DNA from: Lutraria lutraria
Lineage: Eukaryota > Mollusca > Bivalvia > Venerida > Mactridae
DNA length: 64,000 nt
Assembly (NCBI GenBank): GCA_964023205.1
Contig: OZ026834.1
Span: forward strand, 34,448,756-34,512,755
Direction: 5' to 3'
Shown here: positions 52,074 to 60,894 of the stretch, piece after piece
Position numbering within the stretch: position 1 is the first letter of the stretch
Layout of the letters: every line of letters begins with the position of its first letter
Notes under the pieces: model-generated
What the model was told of the DNA's origin: nothing
What the model saw: the letters and a program-made list of their open reading frames with translations, nothing else
Databases searched by the model: none
Made by a program: the position numbers and the translations under genes

Positions 52074-55000
52074 GTATGTTAAAGCCCAACATGGGTATAA
52101 AAGGGAGGTTATGGCTGGTGGGTTGTTTCCCTCGAGTTTTAAACTGTTTTCAGCTCAGGGAGAGATTTTTCAAAATATTTGATATTAAATGGTGTTTTTA
52201 ATCACTGAAAAAAATTCTGAATGAAGCAAGATGATTCTTTTATCAGTCCAGATAAGAAACTTCAAAATGTATGAATATTTGGGTTCTTATATTTTCAAAA
52301 CAATTTATAACAGAAATTCAAATTTGAATTAGAGGGAGGAGTTTATGTGATTTAAACCCATCGTCTGCTTCAGCTTTTTATAGATTCAGAACAGTAAGTC
52401 AGCATTCAATGATAAACCAATGTACTCAGAATATAGAGAGTTAATTTGCATCCGAACGTCCGATCTTTAACAAATATGAGACATTGAAGAAGTAAGAGAT
52501 AATAATTCTAAATAGTTGGCCCATTTCTGTCATCATTGTGTAGATAACTTTCTTATTGATGTAAAAATGCAATTCGAAGGTAGCAAATTACGTCAAAAGT
52601 TTATCATAATATGAATAATTTCCATGACATGGTAATATCGATGTTAATTATTTGCATATACGTGAAGAAGTGGTTTGATTACGATTCACTTACTGATATA
52701 TAAAGAATTATCGAGATCGACTCTTAGATTACTTGTTTCAAGTTCACGTGAATTAATCTCAGAAAATTACTCATTGTAAGTCTGCCATAGGAGGAATCTT
52801 GATCAAAGAACCACACTGGTACAGATAGTAACATGATCCAGCAATGTTACGTATTTTTCAGTATTATTGAGAACTTACTGGGAAAAATAAACACGTTGTG
52901 CCTATACAATGTCTCAGATCTATACCGACATTGATTGAACACGTTGCAGGAGACATTTTGAGGATATGGGGACACTCTTCTTTTTCAGAGTATACGATGA
53001 CATCGTAATGGAAATAATGTCATGCATATCGAGTACATAACCAGCAAAACTAAATCAGGAATAAATCGGTTAGGTGAATATTGAAAATATGATCTCATAG
53101 ATTTCAACGCTTTAAAATGACGACTTTAACAGAACAGGATTTGAACTATGTTCATCATCCAATAAGTTATAAATATATACATTTCCAATTATGAATGATA
53201 ATTATCGGATATGCATGTAAATCGAATCATTATCAATTATCAAACAATCCACAAATCATAGATAATCAACATAAGGTCAAATATATGGTAAATACTAAAT
53301 AGAGTTATTCATGCATTTCATAGGTCATAACGAATTTTAGTGGCACATTGTGTGAACAGTCCTAGATTCCATAGAATGTCAATATATTTTGGACTTAATA
53401 GATTAAGTAATTTCTGCATATTTGGTCTCTTAGATAGTTTAAATTGTTGGAATATATCTGCGTCTAATAAGATGATATTTCTTTCTCACACTTAAAGATG
53501 ACATGGTATTCATCTTCTACACAATTATGTTCACAAATTTCACACAATCTTAAATGTATTTGTATTCTGTTATGTCTTCCAGTCTATATTAAATGTCTTC
53601 GAGCTGAAATCTAAATTTTGTCATAAGTTGCTGATGGATTTTGCTCTCAACTAAACTTAAAATATTGCTAAACTTTTTTTAGATAAATAATACAGTATCG
53701 CTCTTCAACTTATTGGCATTGTATACAGTAAAACCTCATTGAAAGACCATCTTATTATAATGGTAACCTCACTATAACAACCACTCATTTTGAAATCGGG
53801 TTTAACATATTTCCTCTATATTTAGAACTTGATAAAGATAAAGCATTATATTGCTAAAGACGTTAATGTAAATGACCTAAAATAAGCAAAAATTCAAATT
53901 CAAGGGCAGATAGCTCAAAAACGATATCAATGACCCCCAGTTTTTTGGCTTAAAATGTTTCTGTTATCGTATGCTACGATCATGGATTTTTTTAAAAAAA
54001 ATCATTGTTTAGTTTAATTTTGCCTTTAATGCCTATGTGAAAAATGTAGCGAACTATAGGAAACGTCTTTAAAACCGACATTTTAATCCCGTAGGTGGTC
54101 ATAGCGTAGGAGTTCCGTCAAGTGTTATTTGTTTTGCAGGCACGGGAAGCAGTGTCGCACCCTGCATGAATACTTTCAAACCAATTAGAACCATTGTAAA
54201 GATAATTATTGTTTAACCATTTGGCCAAATGACTCTTAGTCCAGTATCTGGTTTTCGTTGACATCCAAGTGTATGCGAAGTATATTCGACTTTGTAAATG
54301 TTTTTTCCGTATACAGTTCCCCCATTTTACACAGCGACAATCATCGAATAGAGCGACCACGGGGAGCGATATTCAAAAGGATCCCTATAGGATGCTGCAA
54401 CAAAGCAGCGACGAAGCCAGATGGATCCCGGCTTAACGTACTTTGAAAACAGTAAAAGTCCCAAGTCGATATATATTCTATGTTAGTGTGGTAAGCGTTG
54501 CTGACAAGTATTTATATCTCCTATGTCCGTCTGTCAAATAAATCAATCGTATGCATCTACAAATCTAGACTTAATCTATCAAAGCCATGCTGGTCAGATC
54601 TTAGGTTAAGTAAAATGTTGTCATAAGAAAGTCCTTCATCTTATCAATTTTAACCAATCAAACGCCGAGCGCTTGAAAAGAAAACGCAATACATTGTAAT
54701 TACAACAACGATCAAAAGCATAATCCAAGCAATTCAAATAATTTAAACTCGAATCGTGTGAATTTGATATGTGTTCATTAAGTATTTAAGTGTATAATAT
54801 TTATATCTGACAAGAAATGCTACTAAATTTTAAAAAGTGTAACATTGTTTTCGTAATATTTTTATAATGATTTCTCAAAAGAGTTTACAAAAAATCTGTC
54901 TCTGTATAATTGAACAGACATGACCGTTACAAGTGATCAGAATATGTTTTAAAGTGTCAAAGTGTACTCAAGCAGCGTTTGCTGAATTCAAACATGCCCA

Positions 55001-55315
55001 GCTCGCTTTAACAAAAAGTATAAACAACAGCGTATTTTACCTTGGTAAAGAAGAAAACTATGCCTGATTGAATATTGAAGATGTTTGATTTTTTATCTTT
55101 AATTATTTAGTTACCTCCCTTTTATTTCTATTTATAGTTACTTATTAAAATCTACCGTCAAGTCGCTTCCAACATTATTATTTCAATATAGACACTTGGC
55201 TATGAGTCTTATCACGTGCAAAATATTATTCTGTCAATAACATGACTGTCAGACTGATATAGCTTTATATACTTGAAAGAAAACAATGGTAAATAATTAT
55301 GTACAATGAACCAAA
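52074..55315. other. Probable intron or intergenic DNA
   Basis: No convincing coding region. A TACAGTAAAACCTCATTGAA transposon-end sequence is at 53727-53800, and a piece of the 13.1-kb divergent repeat is near 54810-54910. A possible acceptor is at 54139. Confidence 0.4.
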
Positions 55316-55525
55316 TACTGTGGAATCATTAATTTTCGTTGGGGATTTAATTTCGTGGATTTCGAAGGTCGGCTCATCCACGAAATCAAATCCCCACGAA
55401 TTTAAGTGCAGAGATGGTGTATTTCTTTTCAAAAATCAAAATCCACGAATTTATGTCCCCACGAAATAGACATTTTAGTAAAAACCACGAAAATTGAGCC
55501 CAACGAAAATAAATGAAAATACAGC
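55316..55525. mobile_element. Hairpin MITE, TACTGTGGAATCATTAAT family (third copy)
   Basis: Same termini and inner palindrome as 21354-21564; its loop (TTTCGAAGGTCGGCTCAT) has the unit 1 orientation, suggesting that this is the ancestral arrangement. Confidence 0.8.
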
Positions 55526-55991
55526 ATTTGTTGATCTTTTGATACTTGTTTGTATTATACACTATTTTTTTTGCTCGTTGCGTTTATAAATTCGCTAAGA
55601 ATGCGATATGAAATATCTCTTTCATAACGGCGTTGTTTTTCCTGGTCCTTAATTAATGTTTTACCATAAATCATGCGATGTATCATACATCAGTATGCCC
55701 ATGAAAATAAACCATTGGAACGGATAGTTGAACAATTAACAACTGTCAAAGATAACCCAGTTTCACTACATGTTTTCCTTGATTTAATTTTCCCTAAATC
55801 TTCTTATTTTTTAACAATGTTTTGCCATAAAATAAACGAGTCGTGATATTTCTATTATTTAAAACGTGTAAACATTAACAATGGCAGATTTATGGTTATT
55901 TGGAAAATTTCGCGGAATGCCTGGTAAGCGTTAAACAAAACATTTTTACAGAATGCTGTTATAATGTTTTCTTCAATGTTTTATGTGTTGA
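55526..55991. other. Non-coding, nothing recognised
   Basis: AT-rich unique sequence without gene or shared repeat. Confidence 0.4.
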
Positions 55992-56123
55992 CACAATTAA
56001 ACATATATAAGCGACTACCTCCGAGTAAAGACTGCCCTGTGAGTAAAGGCCATTTATTTAAAATTCGCCATGAGTTATTTAGAACAATATGCCACCTGAT
56101 AAAGGCTACCTAAGTTTGACTGT
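55992..56123. mobile_element. MITE, TACAGTCAAACC family, degenerate
   Basis: Body 'gtgagtaaaggccatttatt' and right end 'aagtttgactgtgta'; left end diverged (ACAATTAAACATATATAAGC). Confidence 0.55.
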
Positions 56124-56629
56124 GTATTAAAAACAATATTATCTAAATCATGCTCGTAAGATTGTAACAAACACGCAACGCCTTTTGACTCAAGTATGCG
56201 GAATAATTTGAACAAAACCAGTCCACGAAACTGCATTTTATTCGCATGGATTAAATAGTTACGCCGCCGTATAATTCGATTTGCATCCATGATACAAATT
56301 TCTATTTAACAATTATGGGAGGAATGTTAGTTGTGAGCGAATTGTTAACGAATTTTGAGCGTTCGTTTAATGCTTTTCTAATCATTCAAACATGGATGTT
56401 AGTTTTGTGAGTTGTTCTGTTCTATAATGCAGAATATCTGTAATAAAATAATTCAAACGCGGCCGAGTTTGCAATTTGTGTTTTAATAAAACGCTAGGTA
56501 ACTTCATATTAATCATCAAAATATCTTACAAACCACATCGAGATATATGTTGTTTCATTTTAATATTCGTAAGATATTTATGCCATGTCTGTACAGAGTT
56601 ACCGTTCCTACCATAGCGTGTCGTAAAGT
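56124..56629. other. Non-coding, nothing recognised
   Basis: No gene or shared repeat found. Confidence 0.4.
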
Positions 56630-56763
56630 GGTTCCCGTTCCATGTTGCAGTGTGCAGCCTGAGTTCAGCGGGAACCAGTGTATACGTATCGAAAAATAGG
56701 CTGGTTCTTGTTGAATGTCTGAACAAATCCATTTTTGGTGCACTGCAACATGGACCGGGACCC
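56630..56763. mobile_element. Foldback element with GTTCCCGTTCCATGTTGCAG ends
   Basis: Left arm GTTCCCGTTCCATGTTGCAG and right arm its near complement (CTGCAACATGGACCGGGAC), about 134 bp apart end to end. The same arm occurs singly at 13230-13249, so it is a dispersed terminal motif. Confidence 0.6.
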
Positions 56764-57149
56764 AGTTTAATCGTAGACATGAAAAAGGTAGACAACTCTG
56801 CATTAAGAGGGGCACCAAACATATTTTTGCTGTTTTAGAATCATTTTTAGACTTTGTATTCGATCTCCCTTCTGTATTTCAAATACAACTAAATTGCATT
56901 TAATAAGAATACAATGTATCTAAATATAAAGTAATTTTCGCTTTTGTCTAATAGTTGGTCTTTTTACCGAGATTTTACTACATTCGATCTAGTAGCACTT
57001 GTTTTGTCGGGAACCATCCCAAAATGATGATTTATAGTTTTCTGTTGAAATGAAATCCCAAATATATCTTTACATCGCCTATATAGGTGTTACGTATTAA
57101 TCTTCTAAATTATAATGATTTATGTTTCAATTAGCAACTTGTCGACGTT
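56764..57149. other. Host DNA left of the Polinton-like element
   Basis: AT-rich; no gene found. The boundary with the element is not precisely known. Confidence 0.35.
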
Positions 57150-57376
57150 AGTAGTAATAGGCGGTACCCTGGGACCCGGGTCATATAGAATATAGAGGGG
57201 GTGGGTCCCCAAAGTAAACAAAATTGTGACAAATTGGGACAAATTGGAAATCCATGTTGTACCCCAAAATAGTATGAATTGAATTTTCGGAAACTTCTGG
57301 GACCATTGTTTTGTGTGTGTATAGACTAAATATTTATTTGAGACAATGAGAGAATTTTCTTTCGAAAAGACATGGT
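57150..57376. other. Presumed left terminal region of the element
   Basis: GC-rich start with the palindrome GACCCGGGTC (57173-57182) and GGGGGTGGGTCCCC nearby, no reliable gene. It may be the terminal inverted repeat. The - strand stretch directly after the second hairpin contains CGAAAGAAAA (57356-57365), resembling the purine-rich histone downstream element that pairs with U7 snRNA. Confidence 0.4.
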
Positions 57377-57392
57377 GGCCCTGAAAAGGGCC
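57377..57392 (-). terminator. Histone-type 3' stem-loop, distal copy
   Basis: The - strand reads GGCCCTTTTCAGGGCC: a six-base-pair stem, UUUC loop, AAC before and ACCA after. This is the form of the conserved histone mRNA 3' hairpin bound by SLBP in animals. A purine-rich stretch about 11 bases downstream resembles the U7 snRNA site. On the + strand the loop would be GAAA, so only the - strand matches. Confidence 0.7.
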
Positions 57393-57398
57393 GTTGGT

Positions 57399-57414
57399 GG
57401 TCCTGAAAAGGACC
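57399..57414 (-). terminator. Histone-type 3' stem-loop, proximal copy
   Basis: The - strand reads GGTCCTTTTCAGGACC, starting 13 bases after the stop codon of the last gene. Same stem length, loop and ACCA 3' flank as the distal copy 22 bp away. The third stem pair is T-A here and C-G in the other, a compensatory change that keeps the stem. Confidence 0.7.
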
Positions 57415-57427
57415 GTTGATAGTTTTT

Positions 57428-57967
57428 TTAAACCGTGTTTGCTGACTGATCTGGTTGGGTACATAGTTCACATTGGCAGTCTGGTGGGGGATAGCAGAGC
57501 CTGCATGTTAGATCCCCACAGGACCATTCCTGTTCTGGTACTGGTGGTTGTTCCGTGTACTCAACTTGAGCGGTAGTGATGATACGCCAATGCTCTTCTT
57601 CTTGTTGTTGTTCCCGTTGTCTATTCGCCGTTCGTTCCCGAGCATCTCGCTGCCTTTCTCTGACTTGATCTCGAAATTGCTCTCGCATTGGAGATAATTC
57701 TTCTCTATGATGAAATCGATTGGATTCAATGGTATTCAAAGTCTCACCAATGGTTTGAAGATCACGTTCCCTTTTTCTAACAATGCTAGCCGCTAAGCGA
57801 CTGATTGAACGCCATACCCTGCTCTGTTTTTCAGTCAGTTGTTTTGCTGTTTTGAGTTCATTGAATAAAGCCTCCATCTTGAGTGTTTGAGTTCTCAGAA
57901 TGAAATGAGGCATTGTAAGACGGAGTATTTTGAAGCGCCGCCCACTCTCGTGGTTGGATGACGTCAT
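57428..57967 (-). CDS. Coiled-coil protein with Cys-rich tail (unrecognised)
   Basis: 179 codons if the first ATG (57967) is used. That ATG lies inside a CRE-like promoter repeat, so internal ATGs at 57913 or 57877 are more likely starts (161 or 149 residues). The middle and later half is rich in Arg, Glu and Gln (strong coiled-coil or helical character). The C-terminus carries a cysteine cluster CGDLTCRLC then CQCELC separated by a PPP turn, possibly metal-binding. I do not recognise a family. It is the last gene of the block, separated from the protease by about 200 bases that contain a poly(A) signal and a promoter-like region, and its 3' end is followed by two histone-type hairpins. A transcript made separately from the capsid genes is therefore plausible. 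Confidence 0.6.
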   Translation of the reverse strand: MTSSNHESGRRFKILRLTMPHFILRTQTLKMEALFNELKTAKQLTEKQSRVWRSISRLAASIVRKRERDLQTIGETLNTIESNRFHHREELSPMREQFRDQVRERQRDARERTANRQREQQQEEEHWRIITTAQVEYTEQPPVPEQEWSCGDLTCRLCYPPPDCQCELCTQPDQSANTV

Positions 57968-58006
57968 ATTGCTTGGATGACGTCACCCTAGGGTTGGATG
58001 GCGTCA
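57954..58006 (-). promoter_or_regulatory. Three CRE-like repeats
   Basis: The word TTGGATGACGTCA occurs at 57954-57966 and 57973-57985, and as TTGGATGGCGTCA at 57994-58006, spaced 19 and 21 bases (about two helical turns). TGACGTCA is the ATF/CREB-type palindrome. Position just upstream of the last gene suggests its promoter. Confidence 0.55.
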
Positions 58007-58091
58007 CGCGCCGATGTACCGCACAGACATGTGCTTGATTTTTATGAACTTAGAAAAAAGACAACAGACGCGTAGTTTCAGTTTTCTAACT

Positions 58092-58097
58092 TTTATT
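58092..58097 (-). terminator. Poly(A) signal after the protease gene
   Basis: AATAAA on the - strand, about 75 bases after the protease stop at 58171. Fits a conventional 3' end for the capsid-gene transcript, in contrast to the hairpins after the last gene. Confidence 0.45.
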
Positions 58098-58170
58098 TTT
58101 GTAACAAGTAACAAGGAACTACATGAAACATTTTATGAAACAGTAACATTTTATGAAACATTGTTTACAT

Positions 58171-58762
58171 TTAATGATCACCATAAAGAGTTGTATTTCT
58201 ATGTATGATACTATGATACAAACGTCTGTGACCTTCTGGTCTAGAGTTACGTTGAGCACAACACTTTTGTCCACACTTGTTCACATATTGAGCATGCATG
58301 TAATAAGTACCATAATATTGTTGAAACCAATGCGTCACATAAGTGTCATTTTTTCCATACATGTCCGGTTTGAATCGGGTTAACAGTATCTGGTTCAAGT
58401 CACATTCACGTGAGATAAAATCCAAAGCGAATAGACAATACACACCACACACCGGTAACATATCGCCTTGTATTCTCATGGCATTCCACAGATAAGTTTT
58501 GCTGGCATGTTTTTTCCACAAAGGATAGAATCTCTTCGAAAGGTGGTAATCCGTAGGAATCAAAGTACACTGCTTTATTGTCTTTTAAATAAAGAGCCAC
58601 CCAGTGTTCTCCAGGTTGATTCCCATTATGGGTATTCACAATATAGGCTTTCACGTCATGCGGTTTCTCTGAAGGTAATTGATCTTTGGCACAAACACGT
58701 GCACGTAGTGGTTTTAATAACGGTGAATGATCTAATAGGTATTGTAGTTCATTCGTCTCCAT
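58171..58762 (-). pseudogene. Adenain-type maturation cysteine protease, frame-split
   Basis: The N-terminal part starts at ATG 58762 (an upstream in-frame GTG exists, but the ATG fits the family's usual beginning) and holds the catalytic His in GEHW (residue 53) and Asp in YFDSYG (residue 68). The C-terminal part, containing the catalytic Cys in CGVYC, is in a different frame that ends at 58171. The two frames are offset by one base at a run of six identical bases (58510-58515). Family members cleave capsid precursors during virion maturation; adenovirus adenain and the Polinton PRO are the models. The rest of both halves looks intact, so the break is recent, a sequencing error, or possibly a recoding site. 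Confidence 0.8.
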
Positions 58763-58817
58763 AATGCCAATTTCTGTTGACACGTTCAGCCCAAACACTG
58801 ATCCATTGATCTATGAA

Positions 58818-59213
58818 CTAATTCTGAGTGAGTTCTTCTTTAAATTGAATCCATAATCGACACGCGTCTCCTTTTTCACTATCGGTCAAGGTCACTAATT
58901 CAGGATACCACTTTTCCATGACCTTGAACACGTCCAAACGTTGAATCGCTTTTTGAATGTAAAGTTCTGTCCACTCTTCCGTATTCGTGTATAAGCAGAG
59001 CACATGTTGTACTTGACTAGGATGATTCACTCGACAACCATAACAGTCTTTATGCACTTGATTATAAATTAAAGATTGGAGTGCTTCTGTGACGTGATGA
59101 TTCAAGCACTCTTGTAAAAAGTCCGTCTTTGAACTTGTACAACAAGGATACGCCAATAACTTCATTTCGTAATCTTGTCCTTTTTCCAGGTGTTCAATAT
59201 CCATGTCTTCCAT
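58818..59213 (-). CDS. Small Cys/His-motif protein of the element (unknown function)
   Basis: 131 residues, beginning with an acidic N-terminus. A possible metal site is C57-x2-C60-x3-H64 ... H70-x2-C73 around the NHPSQ motif, plus a CC pair at 24-25. The C-terminal half is helical and rich in Trp and Glu. Its place between the capsid gene (14-base gap, with a duplicated 'taataatctaga' word) and the protease suggests a virion or assembly role, but the function is unknown. ATG at 59213 is the only suitable start. Confidence 0.75.
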   Translation of the reverse strand: MEDMDIEHLEKGQDYEMKLLAYPCCTSSKTDFLQECLNHHVTEALQSLIYNQVHKDCYGCRVNHPSQVQHVLCLYTNTEEWTELYIQKAIQRLDVFKVMEKWYPELVTLTDSEKGDACRLWIQFKEELTQN

Positions 59214-59227
59214 CTTAATAATCTAGA

Positions 59228-60526
59228 TTAATAATCTAGAAGCACTTCTCTGAATTGATTGATTTCAATTTGATTGTCGTATTCCGCAAATACAATCACG
59301 TTGATGGCTTGTTCAAGTGCTGTTCCAAAGTGAAATTCCAATCTCAGATTGCCCGTTTTTATAGGATGGAGTTGACCTTCCTCGCAACCTTGATCTGCTG
59401 TCAAGTCCAACCCCCAGAGTGTGTATCCGAACCGATAATCAGTCATGCTCAATCCAAATGAACGATTGAGCCCAAGAGATCCTGTCGCTTGATAAAGTGA
59501 CATGTAGGATCTTAGAACTTCTGACGTTTGAAAATTGGGTTGAAACGCTTTGTTATGAATACTTTTTCCGTCAATGCTGACTTCCAGATGATTCAGTGTA
59601 AAATGACGGAAATCAAAGGGGTTGGTAGCCATGTCTCCATTCATGTCTCCATTTCTTACCATACCGATGATAAGTCGTTTTGGCAATTGACCTTGAAATA
59701 AATGATCTTCAATCTTGGATCGTTGACCGTTAGGAATCGTAAATGTTTTTACTTCAGTTCGTCGGATGGGGATTTTCATGTTATGTTGAGCAATCTGTTG
59801 ATTGAGTTGATTGGCTACCACTGGCAGTAAATCTACTGTTCTTACATTGAATCCTGCTTCTAGAAACTTGATTTTGGCCGGTGCGGCACCCATGAGACAG
59901 AATTGAGGTGACGCTTTGTTTAGCCTTAAGCGTATTTCCATACCATTGGGTAAATATTTATCTTGCATCATCAGATCCAAATGAAGTCGTCCACATAGTT
60001 CCACCACACGACTTTGATGGACACGAGCACGCCTCTCAATATAGCCCTTGTTATCCCCGTCATGTGCGTGGGTGTTCATATGACCAGGGGTGTCTTCAGC
60101 CCATAACTCTAGCGCCTGAAGCTGAGTGTCTTTACAGCTTGAGGTGAAGGAGAGTAAATTTTCTATGTATGCCCGATAGGCATACGTGTCCGCATTGCTG
60201 GTGATCAGTTTATTATTCAGGTACACATCAATGCTTGAGAACATGCTGTGAAAGAAATTGTTGACGGTAGCAATTTCACTGTCGACTGCTAGGTCTGTAC
60301 CATCTGCCTGTATAATTTTTAGTTTTAGGTACAGGTAAGATTGATTCAGATCTGTCCATTTTTCTGTCTGTGCAGGAATCACAAATTCAATCGGAGCATT
60401 ATTGTCCAGGGCAGAAATGGGATAATGCTCAGTCCATTGACCTTCTTGCATGGCTGTCATGGTAGGTGGCACAACAGACACATCCAACTCTGTCTTACTA
60501 CATTCACAGGAACCGTGTTGCATCAT
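59228..60526 (-). CDS. F54H12.2-type capsid protein, probable major capsid (double jelly-roll candidate)
   Basis: 432 residues. The N-terminal third has the features shared by F54H12.2-like proteins: a PIEFVIPAQTEKWTDL stretch (residues about 45-60), then VNNFFHSMFSSIDVYLN (about 87-103), then TYAYRAYIENLL, and later CGRLHLDLMMQ. Alternating beta-rich segments run to the C-terminus, which fits a jelly-roll capsid protein. These proteins are encoded next to Polinton-type integrases in several animals. I infer a structural virion role, most likely the major capsid protein, on family and context grounds. Two ATGs open the frame (60526, 60523). The gene starts two bases after the stop of the basic peptide gene, suggesting coupled translation. 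The frame is intact. Confidence 0.82.
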   Translation of the reverse strand: MMQHGSCECSKTELDVSVVPPTMTAMQEGQWTEHYPISALDNNAPIEFVIPAQTEKWTDLNQSYLYLKLKIIQADGTDLAVDSEIATVNNFFHSMFSSIDVYLNNKLITSNADTYAYRAYIENLLSFTSSCKDTQLQALELWAEDTPGHMNTHAHDGDNKGYIERRARVHQSRVVELCGRLHLDLMMQDKYLPNGMEIRLRLNKASPQFCLMGAAPAKIKFLEAGFNVRTVDLLPVVANQLNQQIAQHNMKIPIRRTEVKTFTIPNGQRSKIEDHLFQGQLPKRLIIGMVRNGDMNGDMATNPFDFRHFTLNHLEVSIDGKSIHNKAFQPNFQTSEVLRSYMSLYQATGSLGLNRSFGLSMTDYRFGYTLWGLDLTADQGCEEGQLHPIKTGNLRLEFHFGTALEQAINVIVFAEYDNQIEINQFREVLLDY

Positions 60527-60528
60527 GA

Positions 60529-60894
60529 TTAATCGAAAATATCAAGAGGTCTGGCCTGCTTAACTCGGCGATGATGAAGTCTCGAATGAGGTCTTTTCTT
60601 GACTGGTTTGCTCTTTATACGTCTTTTAGGGCTGGCCACGGCATGTAGCAAGGATTCACCCACATCTTTTAATACAGAGGCTCCACGTTTTCGTATTACT
60701 TGTTTAGCGTTTGATCCTGTCAAGATATCATTGATAGCGGCTCTTCCTTGCTGGAGTCCTTCTTTTTTCAAGGTGCGAACTCCAGATTTCACAAATGGAT
60801 TCAGTAAAGGCATAATTCTTTTCATGGCTTTCTTAAACATGGATCCAAGTCCGTGTCCATATTGTCGAGGTTGACCTTGGTAAGTAGGTATCAT
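60529..60894 (-). CDS. Basic pVI/pX-like virion peptide precursor
   Basis: 121 residues. An N-terminal Gly/Tyr/Gln-rich segment leads into GLGSMFKKAMKRIMPLL, an amphipathic helix, and the C-terminus (about residues 88-117) is a run of Lys, Arg and His resembling a nuclear-localisation or DNA-binding tail. Adenovirus pVI and pX and their adintovirus counterparts have this plan (membrane-active or DNA-condensing cement or core peptide, matured by the protease). The start ATG overlaps the stop of the penton-like gene (ATGA, 60891-60894). Confidence 0.72.
   Translation of the reverse strand: MIPTYQGQPRQYGHGLGSMFKKAMKRIMPLLNPFVKSGVRTLKKEGLQQGRAAINDILTGSNAKQVIRKRGASVLKDVGESLLHAVASPKRRIKSKPVKKRPHSRLHHRRVKQARPLDIFD

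Noticed and set aside
56526..56822. Two overlapping - strand frames (98 and 87 codons)
   Set aside because: They arise inside a foldback repeat and shadow each other; no family resemblance.
57377..57414. Bacterial-type rho-independent terminators
   Set aside because: The genome is eukaryotic, no U-run follows the hairpins, and the exact histone stem, loop and flanks explain them better.
57120..57464. 114-codon - strand frame at the element's left end
   Set aside because: It overlaps the end of the 179-codon gene in another frame and runs through both hairpins; no domain or good start.
57508..57729. 73-codon - strand frame
   Set aside because: Shadow of the coiled-coil protein gene in a second frame.
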